Origin: Bradyrhizobium sp. AZCC 1610
GTDB taxonomy: Bacteria; Pseudomonadota; Alphaproteobacteria; Rhizobiales; Xanthobacteraceae
Direction of reading: 5' to 3'
Length of the DNA stretch: 64,000 bases
NCBI RefSeq assembly: GCF_036924515.1
Contig: NZ_JAZHRR010000001.1
Span: 3,753,001 to 3,817,000 of the forward strand
Position numbers and translations under genes: made by a program
In this document: positions 1 through 9,243 of the stretch, piece after piece
Layout: each line of letters opens with the position of its first letter
Numbering within the stretch: the first letter of the stretch is position 1
Notes under the pieces: model-generated
Told to the model about the DNA's origin: nothing
What the model saw: only the letters and a program-made list of their open reading frames with translations
Databases searched by the model: none

Positions 1-5
1 CCCCC

Positions 6-896
6 TTAATTGATCAGGCCGGCATGCACCATCGCGCTGCGCACGGCAACGCGCGTCGGCTCCGACACCGGCACCATCGGCAGGCGCAGCTTCTCGTCGA
101 TCTTGCCGAGCAGAGAGAGCGCGTATTTAACCGGCGCCGGATTGCTTTCGATGAAGAGGTTGTTGTGCAGCGGCATCAGCTTGTCATGCAGCTTGAGCGC
201 GGTGGCGTGATCGCCCTTCTGCCATGCCAGGTGGAATTCCGAGCACAGCCGCGGCGCGACGTTTGATGTGACCGAGATGCAGCCATGGCCGCCATGCGCC
301 ATGTAGCCGAGGATAGTGGCGTCCTCGCCCGACAATTGGTTGAAGTCCTCGCCCATCGCCGCGCGCTGCTGCGACACCCGCACCATGCTGGCAGTTGCAT
401 CCTTCACGCCGGCGATGTTCTTCAGTTCGAACAGCCGCGTCATCGTCTCGACCGACATGTCGATCACCGAACGGCCGGGGATGTTGTAGATGATGATCGG
501 AATCCCGATCGCGTCGTTGATCGCCTTGAAGTGCTGGTACATGCCTTCCTGGGTCGGCTTGTTGTAATAGGGCGTCACCACCAGCACGGCGTCCGCGCCT
601 GCCTTCTCCGCATGCTCGGCGAGCTCGACGGCCTCCTTGGTCGAATTGGAGCCCGCGCCCGCGATGACGGGCGCCCGCCCGTTGGCTTCGTCAATGCACC
701 ATTCGACGACGCGCTTGTGCTCGTCATGGCTCAAGGTGGGGCTTTCGCCGGTGGTGCCGACGGGCACCAGGCCGTGGGTGCCCTCAGTGATCTGCCAGTT
801 CACCAGGCCGCGGAAGGCCGCCTCGTCGAGCGAGCCGTTCTTGAATGGCGTGACCAAGGCGGTGAACGATCCCCGGAATTTTGTCTTGGCTGCCAT
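6..896 (-). CDS. dapA: 4-hydroxy-tetrahydrodipicolinate synthase
   Basis: Condenses pyruvate with aspartate semialdehyde, the first committed step of lysine and meso-diaminopimelate synthesis, in the cytosol. The 296-residue length is the family norm for this TIM-barrel lyase. Visible motifs are the GTTGES substrate loop (residues 47-52), the catalytic Tyr137 in YNIPGR and the Schiff-base Lys165 in GVKDAT. The gene is divergent from a lytic transglycosylase, so both flank cell-wall metabolism. The start is an ATG with a purine-rich upstream stretch. No lysine riboswitch-like structure was seen in the 290 bases upstream. Identification is secure. Confidence 0.97.
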   Translation of the reverse strand: MAAKTKFRGSFTALVTPFKNGSLDEAAFRGLVNWQITEGTHGLVPVGTTGESPTLSHDEHKRVVEWCIDEANGRAPVIAGAGSNSTKEAVELAEHAEKAGADAVLVVTPYYNKPTQEGMYQHFKAINDAIGIPIIIYNIPGRSVIDMSVETMTRLFELKNIAGVKDATASMVRVSQQRAAMGEDFNQLSGEDATILGYMAHGGHGCISVTSNVAPRLCSEFHLAWQKGDHATALKLHDKLMPLHNNLFIESNPAPVKYALSLLGKIDEKLRLPMVPVSEPTRVAVRSAMVHAGLIN

Positions 897-1187
897 GGAT
901 TTCCTCCAAACGCTTAAGAAACGGCACCACCGAAACTGGATTTCAATTCATATCGGGTCTGGCGATCGGGCGAAAGGGCCGTGCCGTATGGCGCTAGCGC
1001 TTTGTTTCGACGCTCTTTCTTGGGCTGGCCGGTATCAGCCTTGCTCAGGAGCCGATAGCCGCGATTTTGCCGCGGTGATGGCGCAAACAGGATCGGCCGC
1101 GACGTTTTTAGTATTTTGTCCACATATTCCATCAAAATAGACCAAAGGCTCGGGCGATTGAATGATTCGCCGCCGCAAAGGAAAGCC

Positions 1188-3422
1188 GTGACCCTTCCCG
1201 CCCGCGCCGCCGCACTGCGATCGACCGCACTGGCCACGGGCCTGGCGCTGGCGGTCGGGCTGACTGCCTTCCCCTTGGAAGCCTGGGCCAAGCCAAAAGT
1301 TCCCCTGCCGAAGCCGCGGCCGATCGCCCGCAACGTCGTTCCAAAGTCCACGGCACACAGCGCGCCCACCGCCCATACCCCGGCGGCGGCGGCCCCTGCC
1401 CCCGCGGCGCCGGCACCAGCACCGCCGCTGCTGGCCCCGGCCACGCGCCAGCACGCAGCCCTGCCGCCTCCGCGCAAGCATGTGGCACCGGCAGTGGTAG
1501 CCGCGACGTCCTCGACGTCACAGGCCGACAAGGACGCGCTGGAAAACGTCATCGAGCTGGTGCGCAAGCAGAAGCCTGGGGATGCCACCCAGGCGCAGGC
1601 GGCGGTATCGGATCCGGTCGCCCGCAAGCTTGCGGAATGGCTGATCCTGCGCAGCGACAACAATAGCGCCTCGGTCGAGCGCTACCGTGCGTTTGTCTCG
1701 GCCAATCCGAGCTGGCCGTCGCAGACCTTCCTGCGCCGGCGCATCGAGGCCGCCATTTGGGACGACCGTCGCGACGACGCGACCGTCTGGTCCTGGTTCG
1801 GAAACGAATCGCCGATTTCGGCCAAGGGCAAGTTTGCGCTGGCGAAGGCCATGCTTGCGCGTGGCGACCGCGCCAATGCCGAACGGCTGGTCCGCGAGGC
1901 CTGGCGCCATGATGGCCTGTCGGAAGACACCGAGAACGCGGCCCTCGATATGTTCGGCGCCTTGCTGACGGCGGGCGACCACAAGGCGCGGATGGACACG
2001 CTGCTGTATAGCACCGAGCAGGAAGCCGGCGGCATGCGCGCTGCCAAGCGGCTCGGTTCAGGCCATGTCGCGCTAGCCAAGGCGCGCATTGCCGCCAACA
2101 AGAAATCCTCCAACGCCAAAACCCTGCTCGACGCCGTGCCGCACGAATTGCACGGCGACCCCGGCTACGTGTTCGCGAAGATCCAGCTGCTCCGCCGCGC
2201 AGATAAATTCCAGGAGGCCGCGCAGCTCATGCTGGGCGTGCCGAAAGACCCGAACCGTCTGCACAATCTCAACGAATGGTGGATCGAGCGGCGCCTCTTG
2301 GCGCGCAAGATGCTCGATGTCGGCGAACATCGCACCGCCTACCTGATTGCGCGGGACGCAGCGCTTCCGTCGCGCGACATCTACAAGACCGAGCAGGAAT
2401 TCACCGCGGGCTGGATCGCGCTGCGCTTCCTGAAAGATCCGGCGGTCGCTGCGCAGCATTTCGCGCGCATCGGCGTCGGCAGCGCCAATCCAACCGCGCT
2501 GGCTCGCGCAGGCTATTGGCAGGGCCGCGCCGCGGAAGCGGCGGGGCGCGCGCAGGAGGCCCGCGCCGCCTATGGCCGCGCCGCCGAGCAATCGACCAGT
2601 TATTACGGCCAGTTGGCGCGCGCCAAGCTTGGATTGCCGCAGCTCGATTTGAACGGCGCCCCGAGCGGCCGCGGCCGCAGCGTCGAACGGCTGGAGATCG
2701 TGCGCGCCGTGCAACTGCTGTATGAGCTCGACGAACGCGAACTCGCGCTTCCGATCTTCGGCGACATGGGCGAGAACGGCGATCCCGATGCCCTCGTGGG
2801 CCTGGGCGAACTCACCTCGCGCTACCGCGACGCCCGCGGCATGCTGCTGCTCGGCAAGGCCGCGCTCAACCGCGGCCTGCCGTTCGACGTTTACGCCTAT
2901 CCCGTCACCGGCATCCCGTCGTTCAAGCAGATCGGGCCCGAGGTCGAGCCGAGCGTCATCTATTCGATCGCGCGGCAGGAAAGCGCCTTCAATCCGGCCG
3001 TGGTCTCACCGGCCCAGGCCTACGGGCTGATGCAGGTGACGCCGGACGCCGGTCGCTATGTCTGCAAACGGGCCGGCGTCAGTTTCGACCTCAACCGGAT
3101 GAAGACCGACTCGGTCTACAACGCCATGCTTGGCGCCGCCGAACTCGGCGGGCTGCTCGAAGACTACCGCGGCTCCTACATCCTGACCTTCGCCGGCTAC
3201 AACGCCGGCCGCGGCAGCGTCAAGAAATGGATCGAGCGTTACGGCGATCCGCGCGATCCCAAGGTCGACGCGGTCGATTGGGTCGAGCAGATCCCGTTCT
3301 CGGAGACGCGGAACTACGTGCAGCGGATCATGGAGAACCTGCAGGTCTATCGCACGCGGTTCGGCGGCGGGAGCAAGCTTCAGATCGAAGCCGACCTGCA
3401 TCGCGGCGCCAGCGTCGAATAG
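1188..3422 (+). CDS. soluble lytic murein transglycosylase
   Basis: Periplasmic enzyme that cleaves the glycan backbone of peptidoglycan with formation of 1,6-anhydro-muropeptides. The 744-residue product has a hydrophobic N-terminal export signal, then a Pro/Ala-rich linker, a long alpha-helical (Slt70-like superhelical) region, and a C-terminal SLT domain with the hallmarks ARQESAFNP (catalytic Glu), GLMQVTP and FAGYNAGRG. I chose the GTG at 1188 because AAAGGAAAG precedes it closely. An in-frame TTG at 1116 would add 24 residues ahead of the signal peptide. The gene symbol could be slt, but alphaproteobacterial paralogues make exact orthology unclear. Confidence 0.93.
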   Translation: MTLPARAAALRSTALATGLALAVGLTAFPLEAWAKPKVPLPKPRPIARNVVPKSTAHSAPTAHTPAAAAPAPAAPAPAPPLLAPATRQHAALPPPRKHVAPAVVAATSSTSQADKDALENVIELVRKQKPGDATQAQAAVSDPVARKLAEWLILRSDNNSASVERYRAFVSANPSWPSQTFLRRRIEAAIWDDRRDDATVWSWFGNESPISAKGKFALAKAMLARGDRANAERLVREAWRHDGLSEDTENAALDMFGALLTAGDHKARMDTLLYSTEQEAGGMRAAKRLGSGHVALAKARIAANKKSSNAKTLLDAVPHELHGDPGYVFAKIQLLRRADKFQEAAQLMLGVPKDPNRLHNLNEWWIERRLLARKMLDVGEHRTAYLIARDAALPSRDIYKTEQEFTAGWIALRFLKDPAVAAQHFARIGVGSANPTALARAGYWQGRAAEAAGRAQEARAAYGRAAEQSTSYYGQLARAKLGLPQLDLNGAPSGRGRSVERLEIVRAVQLLYELDERELALPIFGDMGENGDPDALVGLGELTSRYRDARGMLLLGKAALNRGLPFDVYAYPVTGIPSFKQIGPEVEPSVIYSIARQESAFNPAVVSPAQAYGLMQVTPDAGRYVCKRAGVSFDLNRMKTDSVYNAMLGAAELGGLLEDYRGSYILTFAGYNAGRGSVKKWIERYGDPRDPKVDAVDWVEQIPFSETRNYVQRIMENLQVYRTRFGGGSKLQIEADLHRGASVE

Positions 3423-3627
3423 CTTTCCCAGCGCGCATTGTCCTTCTATTCGGCCTAATCGCACCTCAGCGCGGCTATCATGTTTGAGTCCGGGACGTCA
3501 TTGCCCTTTGGGCCAATCGACGAACGGTCAGGTAACATCGATCATTCCCGACTGTAGCGGGCGGCAAATCCAGCACCGTTACGCGCGCGACCGCATGATC
3601 CGATCGGAGTGGCGTCAAAGGCCTTCC

Positions 3628-3918
3628 ATGTCGTTTGAAACTCGCAAAACCTGGTACGTCTCGTTTGAATCTCCGAAGTCAGAAACGAGAGCGGCTGCAC
3701 GACGGTCTTCGCGGCGGAGCGAAACGTTTTTTACGGAGGACGAAGCGAGGGCATTTGCGTGCCAAAAATACAAGCTGGGGCTGGTGGTAAGTGCCGGCAC
3801 CCTAAATCCGCATCTACCCCGCCGAACGATACCGCCGGCAGTTATCCATCTTTGGATTGGGGATCTGGTACATGATCCTTTTTGCGGGGTTCAGCATACG
3901 GTCGAGATTGGATGTTGA
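3628..3918 (+). CDS. small conserved hypothetical protein
   Basis: A 96-residue basic protein resembling a group of short Bradyrhizobium hypotheticals. The recognisable pattern is a start like MSFETRKTWYVSF, an Arg/Ser-rich stretch, a TE(D)EARAFA segment, then GLVVSAGTLNPHLPRR followed by a short region with WIGD. I chose the ATG at 3628 because this is where family resemblance begins; upstream in-frame codons look non-coding. The last 18 or so residues extend past the usual end and may be non-native sequence. Function is unknown. The compact basic character would suit nucleic-acid or stress-related binding, but that is only a guess. Confidence 0.6.
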   Translation: MSFETRKTWYVSFESPKSETRAAARRSSRRSETFFTEDEARAFACQKYKLGLVVSAGTLNPHLPRRTIPPAVIHLWIGDLVHDPFCGVQHTVEIGC

Positions 3919-4091
3919 AAGCATGCCGGCAGCAAGCACTACAGTCACGGCAGGCGGTGTCTCCCTGGGCACCGACACGGCGACGCCCCTCTCCGCAGAC
4001 ATCGACCGGCAACGATGGCCCAACTCCAATCGGGCCGCCTCCGGAATGATTGCTTCGAAGCCCGATATCGGTTTATCGGAGAACCATCTCA

Positions 4092-4898
4092 ATGAAGCTA
4101 TCGCCCCACTGGTCCCGCTTTTCTTGGCTACTTGGAGCCGTGATCTCAATCTATCTATTTGTCAGCTACCTGATATTGCCCGCAACATGGGCCCGGATCG
4201 AACATGAGCCCGGTGTGTCAAAGCGGGCAATGGTGACTTCGACGGCTCAGGGAATACCAGGCGACGCAATCAACGTCGGCCTAATCGGAACCCAGGAAGA
4301 TGTGGTCTCCGCATTCCATGCGGCCGGGTGGTATCCGGCCGATCCGGTGACCTTGCGCACCAGCCTCGAAATCATCGGGAGCGTTCTATTGAATCGTTCC
4401 TACAAGAGCGCTCCCGTCAGTCCGCTTTATTTTGACGGACGGCGTGAGGATTTGGCATTCGAAAAGCCGGCAGGAACCAGTGCGGATCGTCGGCAGCATG
4501 TCCGACTATGGTTGGTTTTGCAAAGCGGCGCTGACGGCAGTCCTGTTTGGCTCGGATCGGCGAGCTTCGACAGTGGCGTGACCCTGAGCCGTGATACTGG
4601 GCAAGTTACACACAAGATCGCACCAAATATCGACCAGGAACGCGATCGCTTGATGGCGGAACTGGACAATGCCCGGATGGTGCTAGGCATGTATCAGATC
4701 CGGGGAATCGGTCCTACCTTCAATGGTCGCAACGGCGAAGGCGATCCCTACTATACGGATGGCGAGATACGGGTAGCGAAACTGGTTGCGAGTAACGAGA
4801 AAGCTGCAGCGCCCGCCAAGGTTCTTCCAGCACCCGCCTTGATTCAAATGAAGGACAAGGTGTTTTCCTGGAGCACTTCCCTGGGGCTATCGAAGTAA
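4092..4898 (+). CDS. LssY C-terminal-domain-like membrane-anchored protein
   Basis: A 268-residue protein with one N-terminal transmembrane segment (about residues 9-30) and a soluble remainder. The body resembles the LssY_C domain: it has the DAINVGLIGTQEDV stretch, AAGWYPADPVTLRTS, and later YFDGRREDLAFEKPAG and RQHVRLWL. In LssY proteins this domain follows a PAP2 phosphatase or DedA region, neither of which is present here, so the domain stands alone with its own anchor. The ATG at 4092 is preceded by GGAG. Nothing in the flanking genes suggests a pathway. The domain has no established biochemical role. Confidence 0.7.
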   Translation: MKLSPHWSRFSWLLGAVISIYLFVSYLILPATWARIEHEPGVSKRAMVTSTAQGIPGDAINVGLIGTQEDVVSAFHAAGWYPADPVTLRTSLEIIGSVLLNRSYKSAPVSPLYFDGRREDLAFEKPAGTSADRRQHVRLWLVLQSGADGSPVWLGSASFDSGVTLSRDTGQVTHKIAPNIDQERDRLMAELDNARMVLGMYQIRGIGPTFNGRNGEGDPYYTDGEIRVAKLVASNEKAAAPAKVLPAPALIQMKDKVFSWSTSLGLSK

Positions 4899-5133
4899 CC
4901 TTCCATTTTCGGTCGAGGCGAAAATACCCTTTGGCATCAGCGTCGAACCAACCAGCCCTGCCCTCGTCCACTCTTCCGCAAGCCGACATTCGCCGAGCAT
5001 GAGTCCGGTTTCATCTTCACTGAGCGCCGCAACCGCGACAAGCCGCCAGCGCAATAGGGTGTTTGAACATGACTAAACTTCCCGGCATCCTTGCTCGATA
5101 AGCTCGCACCCCATATGCGCCGCTGCCTGCCGG

Positions 5134-5442
5134 TCATCGGGACCACAAATCCATTTGCAGACACGTCAACAGGCTCACATAGCTTGGTGTACCGCCAATA
5201 CTTTCCTGCGGAATGCATTGGGCCTTGCTGGAGGCCGAGAATTTGGGCCATCGACTCGCTAACTGTTGCCGTGCCTTGTTTTCATCGTTCACGCAGCTCT
5301 TGACGGACTGATCAACTGAAAGCCCGGTTGTCGCCGCCACATCCAATTTGCAACTTCGGGCGATGTCAAACGCGGGGAGCCGATCGGCCACCGCGACGAC
5401 GAGTTGAGTACTAACAATGATCGGGAAAATTGAAATTGGCAT
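5134..5442 (-). CDS. small exported hypothetical protein
   Basis: A 102-residue protein with a hydrophobic N-terminus consistent with a signal peptide (about residues 1-20). A mature region follows with four cysteines in the pattern FDIARSC, VKSC, AQC and LLTC. It matches a familiar type of short Bradyrhizobium hypothetical protein that has a conserved SPSYVxLLTCLxM-type ending. I chose the start at the MPISIF methionine; an upstream in-frame Met would add 11 charged residues before the signal. The paired cysteines suggest disulphides in the periplasm. Function unknown. Confidence 0.6.
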   Translation of the reverse strand: MPISIFPIIVSTQLVVAVADRLPAFDIARSCKLDVAATTGLSVDQSVKSCVNDENKARQQLASRWPKFSASSKAQCIPQESIGGTPSYVSLLTCLQMDLWSR

Positions 5443-5557
5443 ACCCTGCTCCTTCTCTGCTCGTGCTCCGCTCAAAGACGCCGTAGAGGCGACACTTCAG
5501 CCAAAATCTCAAGTCACAGCTTCATTCATGTGACCGGGCCTTTAGGTTACCATCGGC

Positions 5558-5983
5558 CTAGATGTCTTTTTCGTAAAGAGGCGGCGCACCCGGTTTCAAC
5601 TCAGCATTCCGGGAACTGCCAATTGCCTTTTTGATAGCCGAGAACAAGGCTTCCTCCTGCAAAGGTTTCCGAAGGCTGGCTACAAGCGTACCTTCATCCG
5701 ATGCTTCCTGCAGCGCAGCCTCAGCATGCGCGGTGATGAGAATTGTCGGAATTTTTGTGCCGCTGCTTATGAGATGCTGTTGAAGCTCCAAGCCGTTCAT
5801 CTCCGGCATCTGAAGATCGACAATCAGGCACACGGGAAGCCCGGCAGGCAACGCCGCGAGAAACTCCTGTGCCGATCCGTAAGTCTGCGCATGAAAAGCG
5901 TGCGAACGCAGCAACCGGCTCAAGGCCTTGAGCACGGCCGGATCGTCGTCCACAACTGCAATCCATGGGGGAGCTTCCGCCAT
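5558..5983 (-). CDS. stand-alone response regulator receiver
   Basis: A 141-residue single receiver domain of the FixJ/CheY type with no output domain. The acidic pocket is VVDDDP near residues 11-15 with phosphoacceptor Asp56 in LIVDLQMP, a Thr in LITAH, and the conserved Lys in LRKPL. It is encoded just downstream of the FixJ-type regulator and sensor kinase on the same strand. It could act as a phosphate sink or as an extra output that competes with the transcriptional regulator for the kinase. This arrangement (kinase, FixJ-like regulator, lone receiver) is frequent in Bradyrhizobium. The signal it passes on is not evident from sequence. Confidence 0.88.
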   Translation of the reverse strand: MAEAPPWIAVVDDDPAVLKALSRLLRSHAFHAQTYGSAQEFLAALPAGLPVCLIVDLQMPEMNGLELQQHLISSGTKIPTILITAHAEAALQEASDEGTLVASLRKPLQEEALFSAIKKAIGSSRNAELKPGAPPLYEKDI

Positions 5984-6030
5984 GGAACACTATTGCCGCT
6001 GCGCCCTGCGCCGTCGAGTTGGCCCTTGGG

Positions 6031-6666
6031 TCAATAGGAGCGCTTTTCCTGTTTCGACAGGTTGAGCTTCTCGGCCATCCGCACCAGGTCGGCGACAGTT
6101 CGAATGCCAAGTTTCTCCATCATCCGGCTGCGGTGGACCTTGATGGTCTTTTCGACCGTACCCAGCTCGCTGGCAATCTGCTTGTTGAGCCGCCCTGCCA
6201 CGACATGCGTAAGCACCTCGCGTTCGCGTGGCGTCAAGGTCCTTACCTTCGCTCGCATCAATTCCAGTTCGGAATGAAGCCGGCGCAACTCAGCGTCCAC
6301 GGCTTCAGCGCGGGATAGCGCTTCGAACAAATCCTGGTCCTTTACCGGCTTGGTCAGGAAATCGATCGCCCCGCCTTTCATGGCACGTACGCTGGTGGGA
6401 ATGTCGCCTTTGCCGGTAACGAACACGACGGGACGATGCGAGCCAATGGCGGTGGTCAACACATCCTGAATCTCCAGACCATCAAGATTTGGCATCGAAA
6501 CATCGAGTACGGCGCATCCGGGAATCGCCTCGTCATGCTCCTCGAGGAATATCTGCGGCGAAGAATATGGCTTGACGTCATAACCCTTGGCGCGGAGCAG
6601 TCGCGACAACGACTTGAGGACTCCGGGGTCATCGTCAACGAGGTAAACTGTGAACATGCCTGTCAT
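6031..6666 (-). CDS. FixJ/NarL-family response regulator
   Basis: A 211-residue transcriptional regulator. The N-terminal receiver has VDDDP and phosphoacceptor Asp55 in AVLDVSMP, the signature Thr in FVTGKGD, and Lys in LTKPV. The C-terminal LuxR-type helix-turn-helix (about residues 140-205) contains LTPREREVL, KQIASELGTVEKTIKVHRS and MEKLGIRTVADLVRM. Its start overlaps the stop of the upstream kinase gene by an ATGA, which implies translational coupling and a cognate pair. The best candidate target is the divergently transcribed sulfatase-maturation operon, where a 7-2-7 inverted repeat suits a dimeric NarL-type regulator; that link is inference. Confidence 0.93.
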   Translation of the reverse strand: MTGMFTVYLVDDDPGVLKSLSRLLRAKGYDVKPYSSPQIFLEEHDEAIPGCAVLDVSMPNLDGLEIQDVLTTAIGSHRPVVFVTGKGDIPTSVRAMKGGAIDFLTKPVKDQDLFEALSRAEAVDAELRRLHSELELMRAKVRTLTPREREVLTHVVAGRLNKQIASELGTVEKTIKVHRSRMMEKLGIRTVADLVRMAEKLNLSKQEKRSY

Positions 6667-8894
6667 ACAGAACTGACTGCAGTTTGCCGGGCGGGTAACG
6701 AAAATCCTGCAACGGCGCCCCCGCCTTCACCGTTGACCAGGGTCAGCTTTCCCTGATGCGCCTTTATGATCGTCGAACAAAGGGTCAGACCCAGGCCAAG
6801 GCCTTGGTCCTTGGTGGTGTAGAACGGTTCGAACAGCCGGCCATTTTCCTTGGGACGGATGCCGTGCCCCCGATCCTTCACGAGCACGTCTATCATTCCG
6901 GCTTTCGCACCTCGGGTCGAGATCAAGATAGACCGTTGGGCCGTGGGGGTCGAGGCCATAGCATCCATCGCATTCATGACAAGATTGAGCAGAACTTGCT
7001 GCAGCTGAACAGAATCGCCCCGCGTCAGAAGCATCTTGTTTTCCAGATCAAGCCTGACGCTGATGTCGCGGCCGACCAGCTCGCTATGCAGCAAGCTGAC
7101 GGTCGATCTGACAAGGTCATTGATGTTGACGTTTTCCATCTTGCGCTCGCCCTTCCTGAGAAGGCCGCGGAGACGGTGGATGACTTCGCCAGCCCTACTA
7201 TCTTCATGAACAATATCCTCAAGGGCGTCGCGAATTTCGGCGAGATCCGGCGAATCATGCGCCAAGAGGTGGAGGGCCGCTTGCGCATTTGACAGGATCG
7301 CAGTGAGAGGTTGGTTGACCTCGTGCGCAATTGAGCCGGATAGTTCGCCGAGGACCGATACCCGCATCAGGTGCTCGATTTCCAGACGTTGCAATGCAGT
7401 CTCAGCCTCGGCCGATTTCTGGTCGGTGATGTCGACGAAAATGCCCCCTAGTTGCTTTGGCTCGCCTTTGCTCTCCGCATAGGACCGGGCGCGCATGCGG
7501 ATCCAGCGAGTCTCACCGCTCGGCAGGATAATTCGTACGTCGCTGGCCGCGGACCGCTCCGTCCTGAAGGACCTCCGGAGCGAATGGCTTGCGGTTTCGA
7601 GATCATCCGGGTGAACAGCGGCAAGGAATGCCTCTCGGGTGAGCGGTGCATCACGCGGGATCCCGAACAGCGCCCTGCCATGTTCGGTAACCCACAATTC
7701 ATCGGTATTCCGGTCAAACTGCCAGAGGCCGATGTTTGCCGCAGCGGCGGCAAAGGTCATCCGCTCCTCGCTATCCTTAAGCAGGTCTTCGGCGCGCTGT
7801 CTCCTGCGCCGCTGAATCAGCAAGGCGCCCACAATTGTTGTTTGTACGCCGAGGACGAAAAGTGCCGCAAGAACGGTGCCGCGATACTCATCCCAGATCG
7901 TCGGCTTTTTGAACAGAACGAGGGTGTCGGGAGGTAGATTTGTCTCCTTCAGATTCCAGCGTTGCATTGCCCGGTGATCGACGCGGTAGTGCTGCGCCGG
8001 GTTTGTTCGGGGCGCGAGCGTAGCAGGATCCGCGCCATTCATGATTTCGATCGCCAATTCCGCCGCCGCAACGCCGACCGATTCGAACGTCTCAACAAAG
8101 CCGCCGACGGCGCCCCTGCCGATAAACGTATCGTAAGGCCCGTAAATCGGCGCTGGTGACAGCGCGGACAAATCGGCGGCAACCTGCGCAGGGACGAAGG
8201 TCTTGCCTTCGGCGTCAGCAAAAACCGTCAGAAGGATCACGATCGCATCATTAGGCACCTTCGACAGTTCAGCGACGAGTTCTGAGTATGGAAGTTCGAA
8301 CAGGAATGTCGTCTCGAATTTGCCGCCGCGCTCCTCGATCATCTTGCGAGCTATCGGTTGCCAACGCCGATCGGTCTCGCCGCTTCCGGCGATGATAAAC
8401 AATCTGTTAGCATCCGGCTGGAGCTGCTCCGCGAGCGAAAGCGTCTTCGCCAGATCGAACGCAGTGATGATCCCGGTCGTCCTCGGTGGCAATCGCAACG
8501 CGGCATAGGTCTGTGGCGAAATAGATGCAAAGACGATCGGGACATCGGGAAGCAGGTCTTGGTGCTTGACGACAAATGGCAACGCGTTGCTGCCGAGCGT
8601 GATCATCAAATCCGGCGGATGCTTCCCGTACTTGTCGCGAATATACGTCGCCATTTGCCGCGAATGGGCCGCGTCGGTATTTCGAGCGAGGTCGAGAAAC
8701 TCCGCATCGATCTCAACCGATTTCGAGTGCTCGACCAGCCGCTTGCGCGCGGCCTCCGCGATCACGCTGGTGGCGGGAAATGAGTAGTTGAAGGCGTGAA
8801 GCATAAGAACGCGCGCACGCTCCGCAGCGCGGGCTTCCCCCGCGAGCAAAAGAAGGAGTCCGATGCTCCACACGACAATGCGCGTCGTCGTCAT
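6663..8894 (-). CDS. hybrid-sensor histidine kinase with ABC-substrate-binding-like periplasmic domain
   Basis: A 743-residue inner-membrane kinase. Order of parts: signal/anchor (residues 5-23); a periplasmic region of about 300 residues resembling ABC_sub_bind proteins (VLMLHAFNYSFP, LMITLGSNALP, YDTFIGRGAVGGFVETF); a transmembrane helix near 339-360; a PAS domain (375-490, with WVTEHGRALFGIP and GIFVDITDQK); a dimerisation region with phospho-acceptor His524 in SIAHEVNQPL; and a C-terminal ATPase with NLVMNAMDA, DRGHGI and GLGLGL motifs. Although listed as a sensor kinase, there is no receiver in the same chain. I chose the ATG at 8894, where a clean signal sequence begins; longer in-frame starts would overlap the divergent gene. 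The ligand is unknown, though the locus hints at a sulfate ester or related organic compound. Confidence 0.9.
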   Translation of the reverse strand: MTTTRIVVWSIGLLLLLAGEARAAERARVLMLHAFNYSFPATSVIAEAARKRLVEHSKSVEIDAEFLDLARNTDAAHSRQMATYIRDKYGKHPPDLMITLGSNALPFVVKHQDLLPDVPIVFASISPQTYAALRLPPRTTGIITAFDLAKTLSLAEQLQPDANRLFIIAGSGETDRRWQPIARKMIEERGGKFETTFLFELPYSELVAELSKVPNDAIVILLTVFADAEGKTFVPAQVAADLSALSPAPIYGPYDTFIGRGAVGGFVETFESVGVAAAELAIEIMNGADPATLAPRTNPAQHYRVDHRAMQRWNLKETNLPPDTLVLFKKPTIWDEYRGTVLAALFVLGVQTTIVGALLIQRRRRQRAEDLLKDSEERMTFAAAAANIGLWQFDRNTDELWVTEHGRALFGIPRDAPLTREAFLAAVHPDDLETASHSLRRSFRTERSAASDVRIILPSGETRWIRMRARSYAESKGEPKQLGGIFVDITDQKSAEAETALQRLEIEHLMRVSVLGELSGSIAHEVNQPLTAILSNAQAALHLLAHDSPDLAEIRDALEDIVHEDSRAGEVIHRLRGLLRKGERKMENVNINDLVRSTVSLLHSELVGRDISVRLDLENKMLLTRGDSVQLQQVLLNLVMNAMDAMASTPTAQRSILISTRGAKAGMIDVLVKDRGHGIRPKENGRLFEPFYTTKDQGLGLGLTLCSTIIKAHQGKLTLVNGEGGGAVAGFSLPARQTAVSSV

Positions 8895-9243
8895 ACTGAA
8901 ACGGCCGCCACTCAAAAACGCTACAATCGTAAATTTACAAACTTCGTAATCTGCCCGCGCGGCTAGACGTTGCCGGCTTGCAACCTTAGCACGTTTTTGG
9001 AGGGATATCCTGCCCCGGTCGTCCAGGATTTCCTGAGTAGAATCAACGGGGATTTTCCCGCAGACCGAAACAGCGGGCCAATATCGCCGCGATGCAATCC
9101 ATGCGCGCAGGCGCCGGAAGGTCCGTCCCAGTGACGCTAGCTGGATCGCTGCGATGTTGGACCACGGTCCAATAGCCTGTGACAGGGCTCTTGCGTAGCG
9201 TGCCCCTCGCAATTTGGCGATCGAGCGGGAGGCAGCGCGCGAG
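8895..9243. promoter_or_regulatory. divergent promoter region, two-component system / sulfatase operon
   Basis: This 349-base gap separates the leftward sensor kinase from the rightward formylglycine-generating enzyme, so it should hold both promoters. It contains an AT-rich stretch near the kinase start and a perfect inverted repeat described separately. The GGGAGG ribosome binding site of the rightward gene lies at 9227-9232. No convincing open reading frame was found here; reading frames that cross it lack a start and overlap the divergent gene. Confidence 0.55.
9157..9172. promoter_or_regulatory. candidate operator, 7-2-7 inverted repeat
   Basis: TTGGACC-AC-GGTCCAA is a perfect 7-base inverted repeat with a 2-base spacer, ending about 72 bases before the start of the formylglycine-generating enzyme gene. 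NarL/FixJ-type dimers are known to use heptamer half-sites spaced by two bases, and such a regulator is encoded next door. The assignment to that regulator is inference. Confidence 0.45.

Noticed and set aside
1116..1187. Upstream TTG start for the lytic transglycosylase
   Set aside because: It would place 24 residues before the signal peptide; the GTG at 1188 has a close AAAGGAAAG.
4905..4925. ATTTTCG/CGAAAAT hairpin after the LssY-like gene as a terminator
   Set aside because: The stem is AT-rich and no T-run follows, so the case is too weak.
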